Made by a program: the position numbers and the translations under genes | Assembly (NCBI RefSeq): GCF_030160295.1 | Contig: NZ_BSOB01000061.1 | Location: 186,664 to 250,663 of the forward strand | Reading direction: 5' to 3' | From: Dyella acidisoli | GTDB lineage: Bacteria; Pseudomonadota; Gammaproteobacteria; Xanthomonadales; Rhodanobacteraceae | DNA length: 64,000 nucleotides | The notes under the pieces: generated by a model | Databases searched by the model: none | Seen by the model: only the letters and a program-made list of their open reading frames with translations | What the model was told of the DNA's origin: nothing | In this document: piece by piece, positions 27,951-36,742 of the stretch | Layout of the letters: the number at the start of each line of letters is the position of its first letter | Position numbering within the stretch: position 1 is the first letter of the stretch

Positions 27951-28176
27951 GCTGCATGGTCACCTTACGGGCCATGTAGACAGACCAGCACATCCTTCGT
28001 ATCGACTGGCGCAGGCGTCCGGCTTGCGCGAGATCGCCGACTATAAGACCCGAACCGCCCTGGATCGTTAGATAGGCGTTAATCGAAAGATTGTTCGAAC
28101 GCTGTTGTGCCATGGTTCGTCTTTGTAAAGCCAACCGCTAAACTCTGCCCACATGCTTTTGACAGGCCTCCAGTAG

Positions 28177-28854
28177 ATGCAACAGCGCACCCAGGACATT
28201 TATGCAAGTGCGCCGATGCGTAGTCTGTTGGCCGATGAGACGGTCGCCTACATGCCCGACGTGCGCCGCTGCGCAGGGTCCCGGGCCTTGTTGCTCTCCG
28301 CGGCGGCGGGCGACGAACCACCGAATCCGCCCTACCTGAGCCAATGGGTCACGCTGCGCCTTGTCGAAGGGCGCTTGTGGGGCGATGTATCCGCTAGCGC
28401 CGACGAGCCACTGCCGTTCATGGATGAGGCGTTCGATCTCATTCTGCTGCGCCATGCATTGGAACTGGCCCCGCTGTCCCTGGACGAGATCGTGCGCGTG
28501 CTGGCGCCTGGCGGGTTACTGGTTCTGACAGGCGTCAGCCCATTGAGCGGATGGACGCCATGGTGGCTTTGGCGGACGCGTGGCAGCGCCACCCACGCCA
28601 AGTCTCCTATTCAACTCGCTGCGCGCCTGCGCCGTTCAGAAGTTTTGGTGGAACGCGTGCAACGTGTAGGCCAGCTGTTGCCGCGGTCTACGGTGGCATC
28701 GGGCAAAATATCTGGCTGGCTTGGCGGGGGGTACGTGCTGGTCGCACGCAAAAAGGGTCCGGCAAGCGCGCCGTCCCGCCTGCGTCCCAAGCCCGTCACT
28801 GCACCGGTGAGAGCCGGCCTTGCGCCTGGTGCGCGTCGCAGTTCGGTAAGCTGA
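28177..28854 (+). CDS. SAM-dependent methyltransferase (YafS-like)
   Basis: 225 residues. The methyltransferase_11 core is visible as [19 protein letters not shown] (motif III/IV region), [25 protein letters not shown] and a C-terminal strand. The SAM-binding glycine loop is weak ([13 protein letters not shown]). E. coli has yafS at the same place between gloB and rnhA, and these proteins share the L-S-G-W-x-P-W-W-x-W element (here [10 protein letters not shown]). The substrate is unknown. The C-terminal 40 residues are basic and likely disordered. The start is uncertain: 28177 or the next ATG at 28216. Confidence 0.8.
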   Translation: MQQRTQDIYASAPMRSLLADETVAYMPDVRRCAGSRALLLSAAAGDEPPNPPYLSQWVTLRLVEGRLWGDVSASADEPLPFMDEAFDLILLRHALELAPLSLDEIVRVLAPGGLLVLTGVSPLSGWTPWWLWRTRGSATHAKSPIQLAARLRRSEVLVERVQRVGQLLPRSTVASGKISGWLGGGYVLVARKKGPASAPSRLRPKPVTAPVRAGLAPGARRSSVS

Positions 28855-28895
28855 GTTATTACCCGAAGAACAAGATCAGAGACGGAGCCGAACGA

Positions 28896-29339
28896 GTGGC
28901 AGAAGTGGAAGTGTTTACCGATGGCGCATGCCTCGGCAATCCCGGCCCGGGAGGATGGGCGGCGCTGTTGAGAGCCAAAGGCACCGAACGCATGCTGAGC
29001 GGCGGTGAGGCGCAGACCACCAACAACCGCATGGAATTGCTCGCCGCCATCCAGGCGCTCGAAGCACTCAAGCGCCCCTGCAAAGTCGTGCTGACCACCG
29101 ATTCCCGCTACGTGATGCAAGGCATCGAAGAATGGGTGCCGCGTTGGATCAGCAATGGATGGCGCACTGCTGACAAAAAGCCGGTAAAGAATCAGGATCT
29201 CTGGCAACGATTGTCCACTGCTGCCGCGCCTCACCAGATTCGCTGGCAATGGGTGAAAGGCCATAGCGGGCATGATGAAAACGAACGCGTGGATCAGGCG
29301 GCACGTGAGCAAGCAGAGCAATTCAGGAAATTGGCATGA
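28896..29339 (+). CDS. rnhA: Ribonuclease HI
   Basis: GTG start at 28896 with GGAG eight bases upstream; in-frame sequence back to 28551 belongs to the methyltransferase gene region. 147 residues. Catalytic D9 ([11 protein letters not shown]), E47 (NRMELLA), D69 (TTDSRYV) and D133 (ERVDQAA), with H123 in KGHSGH. It degrades RNA in RNA-DNA hybrids. The stop overlaps the dnaQ start (ATGA), so RNase HI and the polymerase III proofreader are made together. Confidence 0.96.
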   Translation: MAEVEVFTDGACLGNPGPGGWAALLRAKGTERMLSGGEAQTTNNRMELLAAIQALEALKRPCKVVLTTDSRYVMQGIEEWVPRWISNGWRTADKKPVKNQDLWQRLSTAAAPHQIRWQWVKGHSGHDENERVDQAAREQAEQFRKLA

Positions 29340-30055
29340 GGCAGATTGTTCTAGATACCGAAACCACCGGCTTGGAAGTACGCCAAGGCCATCGCCTGAT
29401 CGAAATCGCCTGCGTCGAAATGGTCGAGCGCCGGCTTACCGGACGCCATTACCAGACCTATCTCAATCCCGAGCGCGCGATCGATGAAGGCGCGCGTGCA
29501 GTTACAGGCATTGAAGACGAGTTTCTGCTCGATAAACCGCGTTTCCAAGAAGTCGTGGATGAATTTCTGGCGTTTATTGATGGCGCGGAGCTGATCATTC
29601 ACAACGCCGCATTCGACGTCGGCTTTATCGATGCCGAACTCGCGCGAGCAGGTGCCCAATATGGTCGCCTTGCCGATCGCTGCAATGTGCTGGATACGTT
29701 GCTCATGGCACGTGAGCGGTATCCAGGGCAGCGCAACAGCCTGGATGCACTGTGCAAACGCCTCGGCGTCGACAATTCCGCACGCGACCTGCACGGCGGC
29801 CTGATCGACGCGCAGTTGTTGGCGGACGTCTATCTGGCGATGACGTCCGGGCAGGTGGTGTTGGATCTTGGATTCGAGGGTGGTGCAGAAACCAGTGGGG
29901 TTCGCGCTGTGATTGCTCCGCTGGTCCTTGCACGACGGCCGCGTGTGCTGCGCGCCAGCGAGGAAGAAGTTAGCGCCCACTCACAGCGACTCGATGCGTT
30001 GGACAAAAGTGCGGGTGGTCAGTCCATATGGCGTAAGCAGGAGTTGGAAGCGTAG
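29336..30055 (+). CDS. dnaQ: DNA polymerase III epsilon subunit (proofreading exonuclease)
   Basis: 239 residues. Exo I DTETTG (D7, E9), Exo [15 protein letters not shown], and Exo III-epsilon [16 protein letters not shown] with its His and Asp. A linker leads to the C-terminal peptide that binds the alpha subunit. Cytosolic, part of the replicase core. The start overlaps rnhA by four bases. Confidence 0.96.
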   Translation: MRQIVLDTETTGLEVRQGHRLIEIACVEMVERRLTGRHYQTYLNPERAIDEGARAVTGIEDEFLLDKPRFQEVVDEFLAFIDGAELIIHNAAFDVGFIDAELARAGAQYGRLADRCNVLDTLLMARERYPGQRNSLDALCKRLGVDNSARDLHGGLIDAQLLADVYLAMTSGQVVLDLGFEGGAETSGVRAVIAPLVLARRPRVLRASEEEVSAHSQRLDALDKSAGGQSIWRKQELEA

Positions 30056-30084
30056 CTTGCCTGCCTACGCGAGCACCGAGCGTG

Positions 30085-30786
30085 CTAGTGAATTCGCGCC
30101 AATATGGCCGTGATGTTGTCACTGCCGCCCTCTTCGAGTGCAGCGAGCAGCAGATGGTCGAGACATTCCTGCGCAGCCAGATCGCGGCGGGCGATGATCG
30201 CTTCGATGCGACTGTTGTTCACTTCCTCTGTGAGTCCGTCGCTGCAGACCAGAAAACTCATGCCTGCTTCGAGCCGACCTTTCGCCATGCTGATATGCAA
30301 TTGGTCGAGCGCGGTAATGCCCAGCGCTTGCGTGAGGATATTGCGCTGGGGATGGCGCTTGGCCTGCACTTCATCGATGGCGCCTGCTTCGACTAGCCGC
30401 TGCACCAGCGAGTGATCGTGACTGATCTGCCGTAATCCATCTTTCCACTGGTAGATGCGGCTGTCGCCCACCCACACTACTTCGTAGTCCTGTTCGGAAA
30501 AACGGATGGCAGCGACAGTAGTGCCCATTGGCAAGGCATCGTCATAGCGTTGGGTGTGTTCCAGCAATCGCGCCGCTGCACTATGCACAGCTTCCGCCAG
30601 CGATTTCCCCTTGCGGACCCAATCCACGATGGCATCTCGTGCCAGCGCAGAAGCTACCTCACCGTGCTGATGCCCGCCCATGCCGTCTGCAACCAGAAAC
30701 AGGCCAAGCGCTGCGTCGGCATAGTAAGTGTCTTCGTTGCGCGTGCGGCGCAAACCGACATGGGTTCCGTGTCCGAATTCGATCAT
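30085..30786 (-). CDS. PP2C-type serine/threonine protein phosphatase
   Basis: ATG at 30786 with GGCGG upstream; longer readings exist to 30876. 233 residues. PP2C metal-site motifs: THVGLRRTRNEDTYY, VADGMGGHQHGEVAS, GTTVAAI, WVGDSRIY, VCSDGLTEEV and GGSDNITAI. It dephosphorylates phospho-Ser/Thr in the cytosol; there is no membrane segment. Such Stp-like enzymes usually pair with an Hanks-type kinase, a forkhead protein or a type VI secretion cluster; none of these is nearby. It converges on dnaQ. Confidence 0.92.
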   Translation of the reverse strand: MIEFGHGTHVGLRRTRNEDTYYADAALGLFLVADGMGGHQHGEVASALARDAIVDWVRKGKSLAEAVHSAAARLLEHTQRYDDALPMGTTVAAIRFSEQDYEVVWVGDSRIYQWKDGLRQISHDHSLVQRLVEAGAIDEVQAKRHPQRNILTQALGITALDQLHISMAKGRLEAGMSFLVCSDGLTEEVNNSRIEAIIARRDLAAQECLDHLLLAALEEGGSDNITAILARIH

Positions 30787-30881
30787 GGGCATCCGCCGGG
30801 TGAGTGAGTGCAGCATGCCGGATGTACTGGCGTGGTGCAAAAAGCTCGCGTGCACAACTAACAGTGATGCAAACATTTACA

Positions 30882-31151
<270 letters not shown>

Positions 31152-31184
31152 GAAAAGGTGCGCGTAGGTCTGCGCGAGCCGAAC

Positions 31185-31213
31185 ATGATACGTGCTGGAC
31201 GAGGTTGTGACAA
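31185..31213 (-). promoter_or_regulatory. Promoter of tRNA-Ser
   Basis: On the minus strand: -35 TTGTCA (31208-31213) and -10 TATCAT (31185-31190), spacing 17, 33 bases before the tRNA 5' end. Confidence 0.65.
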
Positions 31214-31225
31214 CAGGAACAGGGG

Positions 31226-31924
31226 TTATTGGGGTAGGGAGGCAGGAGCGCTGTCTAGCCGGGCTGCTAGCCGGTGGCTTCGGGGTAGGTAGTGGTGGTC
31301 CGGGTCCAGCGATAGCGCCACGTATCGGGAACGCCCGACGATTTCGTTGCGCGGGAAGAAGCCCAGATAGCGTGAGTCCATGCTGTTGTCCCGGTTATCG
31401 CCCAGCAGCAGGTAGTGACCGGCAGGGACAACGACCGGGCCGAAATCCCGCGCTTCGCTGGGTCGGTAGAGCGACAGCCGGATGAGGTGTTGCGCGCTGC
31501 CCCATTGCTCGACTTCATAGCGGGCCGGGTCTTGCAGATCGTCATGAATGCCATTCACGGTTACCGGCGAATAGTGGGCGGCGACGCCATTGACCAAGAG
31601 TACATTGCCGCGCATGGCCACTTCATCGCCGGGAACGCCGATCACGCGCTTGACCAGCCGCTCGTGCGCGGCGTGTGAATCGAGTACGACGATGTCGCCG
31701 CGTTGTGGGTCGGCCAAATGGACAAGCGATATATGCGTGAAGGGGACGCGGATGTCGTACGCAGCTTTGTCCACCACGATGCGGTCGCCGATCTGGATGG
31801 TCGGTTGCATGGAGCCGGTGGGTACGACGTTCCAGTCGGCGAGGGCGCTGCGGAACATCAGCATGCCGAGCAGGAAAACGAGGGTGCCTTTGTTCTGTGC
31901 AAAGAAAGACATTAGGCGGCGCAT
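31226..31924 (-). CDS. Signal peptidase I, second (short) paralogue
   Basis: ATG at 31924 with GGGAG upstream; an in-frame ATG at 31966 is possible. 232 residues. One N-terminal membrane helix (about 13-29), then the catalytic Ser38 in VPTGSMQPT and the general base Lys92 in ERLVKRVIG, followed by GDNRDNSMDSRY (box E). It is an S26A family peptidase that would cleave signal peptides on the outer face of the inner membrane. It has one membrane helix where the other paralogue (52262-53161) has two, and lies apart from the lepA-lepB operon. It may serve a subset of substrates. Confidence 0.9.
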   Translation of the reverse strand: MRRLMSFFAQNKGTLVFLLGMLMFRSALADWNVVPTGSMQPTIQIGDRIVVDKAAYDIRVPFTHISLVHLADPQRGDIVVLDSHAAHERLVKRVIGVPGDEVAMRGNVLLVNGVAAHYSPVTVNGIHDDLQDPARYEVEQWGSAQHLIRLSLYRPSEARDFGPVVVPAGHYLLLGDNRDNSMDSRYLGFFPRNEIVGRSRYVALSLDPDHHYLPRSHRLAARLDSAPASLPQ

Positions 31925-31993
31925 GGCGTACTCCCGTAGTTGAGGTCTCCTGGTTGGAGTGGACAACCCGAGCGGCGGCTAGTTTCCTGGCAC

Positions 31994-32030
31994 CAAAAAT
32001 GCCACGGGGCGATGTCGCCATCGCCCCGTG
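31994..32030 (-). terminator. Terminator of ppsA
   Basis: A 12-bp perfect stem CACGGGGCGATG/CATCGCCCCGTG (loop of four) at 32003-32030 is followed on the minus strand by GCATTTTTGG, 17 bases after the ppsA stop. It separates ppsA from the signal peptidase gene. Confidence 0.85.
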
Positions 32031-32046
32031 CTTTGCTAACGTGTGC

Positions 32047-34422
32047 TTATGCCGTGGCTTTCTTCTTCGCCAGCCTCAGCCAGGTATCGACCACGGTATC
32101 CGGATTGAGCGATACCGATTCGATGCCCTGATCCATCAGCCACTCGGCCAGATCCGGATGATCGGACGGCCCCTGGCCGCAGATGCCCACGTATTTGCCG
32201 CGTGCACGCGCGGTCTTGATCGCCATCGCCAGCAGCTTCTTCACGGCCGGATCGCGCTCGTCGAACAGATGAGCGACCACGCTGGAGTCGCGATCCAGAC
32301 CCAGTGTGAGCTGGGTGAGGTCGTTGGAGCCGATCGAAAAACCATCGAAGATGTCGAGGAATTCATCCGCAAGCAGCGCGTTGGACGGCAGCTCGCACAT
32401 CATGATGACCTTCAGTTCATGCTCGCCCTGCTTGAGTCCGTTCTTGGCGAGCACCTCGACCACCTTGCGGCCTTCGTCGAGCGTGCGCACGAACGGAATC
32501 ATCACCCACACATTGGTGAGCCCCATCACTTCGCGCACGTGCTTGACGGCTTTGCATTCGAGGCCGAACGATTCGGCGAAGCCCGCATCGACGTAACGGC
32601 TGGCGCCGCGGTAGCCGATCATCGGGTTTTCTTCGTGCGGCTCATAGCGCTGGCCGCCGAGCAGGTTGGCGTATTCGTTGGATTTGAAATCCGACAGACG
32701 CACGATCACCGGTTTGGGGTACACCGACGCGGCAATGGTGGCGATGCCTTCGGCAAGGCGGTCGACATAGAAGCTCACCGGGTCCTTGTAGCCGGCGATG
32801 CGTGCGTCGATCCTCGACTTGGTTTCCGCATCCTGCTTACTGTATTCGAGCAGCGCTTTCGGATGCACGCCGATGTGGCTGGCGATGATCATTTCCAGGC
32901 GAGCCAAGCCAATGCCTGCATTGGGCAGCATGCCGAAGTCGAATGCACGCTCGGGGTTGGCCACGTTCATCATGATCTTGAGCGGTGCTTCGGGCATGGC
33001 GCCAAGATCGGCGGTGACGCGGTCGAACTTCAACTGACCTTCGTAGATGGTGCCGGTATCGCCTTCGGCGCAAGAAACCGTGACCTCGTGTCCATCAGGA
33101 ATGGCATCAAGTCCATTGCCGGTACCGACCACCGCGGGCACGCCCAGTTCGCGCGCAATGATCGCGGCGTGACAGGTGCGTCCACCGCGGTTGGTGACGA
33201 TAGCGGAGGCACGTTTCATCACCGGCTCCCAATCCGGATCGGTCATGTCGGCAACCAACACGTCGCCAGGCTGCACCTTGTTCATGTCGGCTAGCGAGCG
33301 AATCACGCGTGCCCTGCCGCTGCCGATCTTCTGGCCGATCGCGCGGCCCTCCGCCAGCACCTTGCCTTTTTCATTGAGATGGAAGCGTTCGAGTTGCATC
33401 GCGTGCGCGCGCGATTTCACCGTCTCGGGGCGTGCCTGCACGATGTAGAGCTTGCCGGTGTGGCCGTCCTTCGCCCATTCGACGTCCATCGGGCGCTTGT
33501 AATGCTGTTCGATCACCAACGCCTGCTTGGCCAGCTCTTGCACGTCTTCGTCGCTAATGCAGAAGCGATTGCGATCAGCGGCGGGCGTTTCTTCGATGCG
33601 CACGCGTTCGCCGGGCTTGTTCGAATACACCATTTGCTGTTGCTTGGCGCCGAGGCTGCGGCGCAGTACGGCTGGCTTGCCAGCTTTCAGCGTGGGCTTG
33701 AACACGTAAAACTCATCGGGATTGACCGCGCCTTGCACCACCATTTCACCCAGGCCATAGCTGCCAGTGACGAACACGACATCGCGGAAACCCGATTCGG
33801 TGTCGAGCGTGAACAGCACGCCCGATGCGCCCACGTCGGAACGCACCATCAGTTGCACGCCGGCGGAAAGGAACACGTCTTCGTGCTTGAAGCCCTGGTG
33901 CACGCGATAGGCGATGGCGCGATCGTTGTATAGCGAAGCGAAGACTTCTTTCACCTTGTGCAGCACGTCGTCGATGCCGACCACGTTGAGGAAGGTTTCC
34001 TGCTGGCCAGCAAAGGACGCGTCCGGCAGGTCTTCCGCGGTGGCGGAGGAGCGCACGGCGACGGCAATGTTTTCGGCGCCAGCGTCTTTGCACAACTTGG
34101 CGTAGGCGTCGCGGATGGCGTTTTCCAGATCGGCGGGCAGGGCGGTGTCGACAATCCAGCCGCGGATTTCCTTGCCGCCCTTGACCAGTTCATCCACGTC
34201 ATCGACGTCGAGCGTGACCAGGCGATCGGCAATCCGCTTGGAAAGACCGCTCTTTTCGAGGTACTGCTGAAAGGCTTGCGCAGTGGTGGCAAAGCCGCCG
34301 GGCACCGACACTCCGAGTTGGGCCAGGTTGCCGATCATCTCGCCGAGCGACGCATTCTTGCCGCCGACTTTGCCAAGGTCGGTCATGCGCAGTTGGTCGA
34401 GCCAAAGCACCAGGTCGTTCAA
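32047..34422 (-). CDS. ppsA: Phosphoenolpyruvate synthase
   Basis: TTG start at 34422, chosen because AGGAG lies six bases upstream and the protein then begins like E. coli PpsA ([11 protein letters not shown]). 791 residues. N-terminal ATP-grasp domain ([31 protein letters not shown]), the swivelling phospho-His domain with H418 in GGRTCHAAI, and the C-terminal PEP/pyruvate barrel ([32 protein letters not shown]). It turns pyruvate, ATP and water into PEP, AMP and phosphate for gluconeogenesis. The catalytic cysteine is C769 in the GICGQGPS loop. The regulator ppsR is divergent from it. Confidence 0.97.
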   Translation of the reverse strand: MNDLVLWLDQLRMTDLGKVGGKNASLGEMIGNLAQLGVSVPGGFATTAQAFQQYLEKSGLSKRIADRLVTLDVDDVDELVKGGKEIRGWIVDTALPADLENAIRDAYAKLCKDAGAENIAVAVRSSATAEDLPDASFAGQQETFLNVVGIDDVLHKVKEVFASLYNDRAIAYRVHQGFKHEDVFLSAGVQLMVRSDVGASGVLFTLDTESGFRDVVFVTGSYGLGEMVVQGAVNPDEFYVFKPTLKAGKPAVLRRSLGAKQQQMVYSNKPGERVRIEETPAADRNRFCISDEDVQELAKQALVIEQHYKRPMDVEWAKDGHTGKLYIVQARPETVKSRAHAMQLERFHLNEKGKVLAEGRAIGQKIGSGRARVIRSLADMNKVQPGDVLVADMTDPDWEPVMKRASAIVTNRGGRTCHAAIIARELGVPAVVGTGNGLDAIPDGHEVTVSCAEGDTGTIYEGQLKFDRVTADLGAMPEAPLKIMMNVANPERAFDFGMLPNAGIGLARLEMIIASHIGVHPKALLEYSKQDAETKSRIDARIAGYKDPVSFYVDRLAEGIATIAASVYPKPVIVRLSDFKSNEYANLLGGQRYEPHEENPMIGYRGASRYVDAGFAESFGLECKAVKHVREVMGLTNVWVMIPFVRTLDEGRKVVEVLAKNGLKQGEHELKVIMMCELPSNALLADEFLDIFDGFSIGSNDLTQLTLGLDRDSSVVAHLFDERDPAVKKLLAMAIKTARARGKYVGICGQGPSDHPDLAEWLMDQGIESVSLNPDTVVDTWLRLAKKKATA

Positions 34423-34557
34423 GGGGATCTCCTCAAGAGCTCGCAATGGAAAAAGCGGGGAGCGGCACGGAGCAAAGCCGGCTGCATAAGACTGGTATTG
34501 TCCGCTGTCGATGGTGCGCGGCACAAGAAGACCATTGCCGTCATAAGCCGCGCCACC

Positions 34558-34586
34558 TGCATACCAGTCAGCTCAAAGTCAAGCAA
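34558..34586 (-). promoter_or_regulatory. Candidate promoter of ppsA
   Basis: On the minus strand, -35 TTGCTT (34581-34586) and -10 TATGCA (34558-34563), spacing 17, about 135 bases before the TTG start. Moderate consensus match only. Confidence 0.35.
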
Positions 34587-34649
34587 AGACAAGGCTTCGT
34601 GCTTGGGTTATGGTGCAAGACAGGAATTCAGATAGCCCACGGACCACGC

Positions 34650-35465
34650 ATGCAACGCTCGGTTTTTTTCATATCCGATTCCACTGGTATTACGGCGGAA
34701 ACGATCGGGAACAGCATTCTTGCCCAGTTCGAAGGGGTGCGCTTCGAAAAGCACCGTTTACCGTTCATCGACAATCCACAGAAAGCAGAGAGTGCCGCGT
34801 TGCGCATCAAGACTCGGTATGCGCAAAGCGGACAGCGGCCGATCGTCGTCAACACCTTGGCCGACCCGGCGTTGTGCGAGATCGTGGCGACCAGTGGCGC
34901 GCTGGTGCTGGATGTGTTCGCCCCCTTTATCGGCCCATTGGAAGACGAACTGGGCACGCGTCATTCCGGTGCGGTAAACCGTTCCCATGGTCTAGTGGAT
35001 TTCGTCAAATACGAGGCGCGCATCAACGCGACCAACTATGCCTTGAGCCATGACGATGGTCTGGCAGTGGATTACGCGCAAGCGGATCTGATACTGGTTG
35101 GTGTGTCGCGCTCGGGCAAAACGCCCACGTGCTTGTACATGGCCTTGCATTATGGCGTGTGCGCCGCCAATTACCCCCTCACCGAGGAGGATCTGGAAAA
35201 GCTCGAACTCCCGGCGCGTCTGCGCGCTTATAAGAACCGCCTGTTCGGACTCACCATCGAAGCTCAGCGTCTGGCGCAGATCCGCGAAGAGCGACGCCCA
35301 GGCAGCCGCTATGCCAACCTCAAGCAATGTCGCTGGGAGTTGGAACAAGCGGATCGGTTGATGCGGCAGGCCAGCATTCCGTATCTCAACACCACGCACG
35401 TTTCGATCGAAGAGATCGCGAGCAAAATCCTCGATCAATTCGGTATCGAAAAAACCATGTACTAA
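34650..35465 (+). CDS. ppsR: PEP synthase regulatory kinase/phosphorylase
   Basis: ATG at 34650; upstream in-frame sequence to 34446 lacks family character. 271 residues of the DUF299 family. Starts MQRSVFFISDSTGITAETIG; the P-loop GVSRSGKT is at 151-158, with HSGAVNRSHGLVDFVKYE before it. It inactivates PpsA by ADP-dependent phosphorylation of a Thr next to the catalytic His and reverses this with phosphate. In PpsA here the Thr-Cys-His order (R-T-C-H) is intact. The divergent arrangement is typical. No clear ribosome site is visible. Confidence 0.95.
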   Translation: MQRSVFFISDSTGITAETIGNSILAQFEGVRFEKHRLPFIDNPQKAESAALRIKTRYAQSGQRPIVVNTLADPALCEIVATSGALVLDVFAPFIGPLEDELGTRHSGAVNRSHGLVDFVKYEARINATNYALSHDDGLAVDYAQADLILVGVSRSGKTPTCLYMALHYGVCAANYPLTEEDLEKLELPARLRAYKNRLFGLTIEAQRLAQIREERRPGSRYANLKQCRWELEQADRLMRQASIPYLNTTHVSIEEIASKILDQFGIEKTMY

Positions 35466-35496
35466 GGATGCTCTGACCCATGCTCCGCAGGCACCG

Positions 35497-35593
35497 CCAG
35501 CTCTGTCCATCCACATGCCTTCGGTCCATCGTCTCGACAGACGGTCAGTCTGTCGAGACGATGGTCCTGTGGCCTGCGAACGGACAGAGCTGG
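35497..35593. repeat. Nested inverted repeat (97-base hairpin element)
   Basis: Inner arms 35526-35542 and 35548-35564 are 17 bp, perfectly complementary around GGTCA. Outer arms CCAGCTCTGTCC (35497-35508) and its complement (35582-35593) are also perfect, with CCACA/TGTGG between. No T tract follows, so it is not a simple terminator. It occupies the gap between ppsR and the DUF1249 gene and has the look of a small REP-type or miniature element. Confidence 0.75.
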
Positions 35594-35644
35594 TGACACC
35601 TACGCAGCATTGATCAGAACATCCAAGGAGACCGTCGCAACCTT

Positions 35645-36106
35645 ATGAGTGCCGTACTCGACCGCCGCACCGCCTTGCTGCCGGGACGCTTCGAGTTCCT
35701 GATGGGGCTCTACGCGGAAAATTACCATCGGCTGACGCGCTTGTTCGCGCCACAGCAGTTGGAGCTGGGTGATTACGTCTCGGATATCGATGACGGCCTT
35801 CCGGTGCATCTGGTGCTGCAGGAACGCCACCCATACACGCTCGAACTTGAGCTTACGTACGGTTTCGTTGATGCGCAGACCGGCCGTCGGTCACCTTCGG
35901 CGCAATTGCGCGTGTACAGCGACGCGCACGTTGCCGAAGCGCTGCATTGCCATCCTGGACGCCATCTTTGGCAGGTATTGGGGCCGTTCCCGCCTGCGCA
36001 CTCGGTGTTTCAACACCGGTTGCAGATGAACGGTTTCCTCACGCGTTGGCTCGAATATTTGGCGGAGCAGGGACACTCGGCGGGTACGCTCGAACGCGTG
36101 CCGTAG
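35645..36106 (+). CDS. DUF1249 family protein (YqiB-like)
   Basis: 153 residues, matching E. coli YqiB in size and pattern: LMGLYAENYHRLTRLF near the N-terminus, LELTYGFVDAQ, LRVYSDAHVAEALHC, and the C-terminal K/R-x-x-x-N-x-F-L-x-x-W-L (here RLQMNGFLTRWLEYL). Cytosolic, function unknown; in E. coli it sits with nudF and cpdA, which are absent here. The stop codon TAG is the start of the repeat at 36103-36174, so a repeat insertion may have redefined the C-terminus. Confidence 0.85.
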   Translation: MSAVLDRRTALLPGRFEFLMGLYAENYHRLTRLFAPQQLELGDYVSDIDDGLPVHLVLQERHPYTLELELTYGFVDAQTGRRSPSAQLRVYSDAHVAEALHCHPGRHLWQVLGPFPPAHSVFQHRLQMNGFLTRWLEYLAEQGHSAGTLERVP

Positions 36107-36174
36107 GTTGGGGCAAACCCCCGACGTTACCTGTCGACACACATCCCGATGTTGGGGTTTGCGTCCCAACCTAC
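36103..36174. repeat. REP-like palindromic repeat, copy A
   Basis: 72 bases bounded by GTAGGTTGGG and CCCAACCTAC, with inner GCAAACCCC/GGGGTTTGC. The same termini and inner arms occur at 41814-41881. The central loop differs between copies. It abuts the stop of the DUF1249 gene. Confidence 0.85.
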
Positions 36175-36229
36175 ACGCTCGCGGGCGAGATGAGCCTTGA
36201 TATGTCAGCAGTGGATTTCTGCAGGCAAC

Positions 36230-36250
36230 AAAAAACCCGCGCAAGCGGGC
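36230..36250 (-). terminator. Terminator of the tRNA-Ala/Glu/Asp operon
   Basis: On the minus strand GCCCGC-TTGC-GCGGG is followed by TTTTTTG, 14 bases after the CCA of tRNA-Asp. Confidence 0.8.
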
Positions 36251-36264
36251 TTCTTGAGAAACAG

Positions 36265-36341
36265 TGGCGGAGCGGACGGGACTCGAACCCGCGACCTCCG
36301 GCGTGACAGGCCAGCATTCTAACCGACTGAACTACCGCTCC
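36265..36341 (-). tRNA. tRNA-Asp (GTC), second copy
   Basis: 77 nt, CCA encoded, with the same sequence as the copy at 23548-23624 as far as I can compare. Last gene of a three-tRNA minus-strand operon. Confidence 0.97.
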
Positions 36342-36425
36342 ACGTTGTACAGCCTTACCAGCAACGAGCTACTAACAACCAACACACTAAGTCCTTTTCC
36401 ACTCCGCCCGATGATCGGGTGGAAG

Positions 36426-36501
36426 TGGCGTCCCCACGGGGATTCGAACCCCGGTCGCCACCGTGAAAGGGTGATGTCCTAGGCCTCTAGACGATGGGGA
36501 C
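36426..36501 (-). tRNA. tRNA-Glu (TTC)
   Basis: 76 nt, CCA encoded. Acceptor GTCCCCA/TGGGGAC. The anticodon loop CTTTCAC region gives TTC. Middle gene of the operon. Confidence 0.97.
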
Positions 36502-36509
36502 GTATGTGT

Positions 36510-36585
36510 TGGTGGAGCCAGGCGGGATCGAACCGCCGACCTCCTGCATGCCATGCAGGCGCTCTCCCAGCTGAGCTATGGCCCC
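36510..36585 (-). tRNA. tRNA-Ala (GGC)
   Basis: 76 nt, CCA encoded. Acceptor GGGGCCA/TGGCTCC with the third pair G-U, the alanine identity signature. The anticodon arm CCTGC-ATGGCAT-GCAGG gives GGC. First gene of the operon. Confidence 0.97.
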
Positions 36586-36602
36586 GCCGCTGGAAGCACG
36601 AA

Positions 36603-36631
36603 AGAATAGGATGGGTTCTGAATTCCGTCAA
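36603..36631 (-). promoter_or_regulatory. Promoter of the tRNA-Ala/Glu/Asp operon
   Basis: On the minus strand, -35 TTGACG (36626-36631) and -10 TATTCT (36603-36608), spacing 17, 17 bases before the 5' end of tRNA-Ala. Confidence 0.75.
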
Positions 36632-36742
36632 GCTCTTTTTAGAAAAAATCATCGCCAATGAACATGTGCGTAGGTGCTGTCTTGCGCAGCAGTATCACCG
36701 CATCAGGTTAAGCTGTGATCGAGACATCTCCATGAGCGCGGC

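Noticed and set aside
31897-33294. 465-residue plus-strand frame opposite ppsA
   Set aside because: Entirely antisense to ppsA, whose catalytic motifs are complete.
36244-36600. Plus-strand frames over tRNA-Asp, tRNA-Glu and tRNA-Ala
   Set aside because: Shadow readings (SGRDSNPRPPA, RTGLEPATSGVTGQ) of minus-strand tRNA genes.
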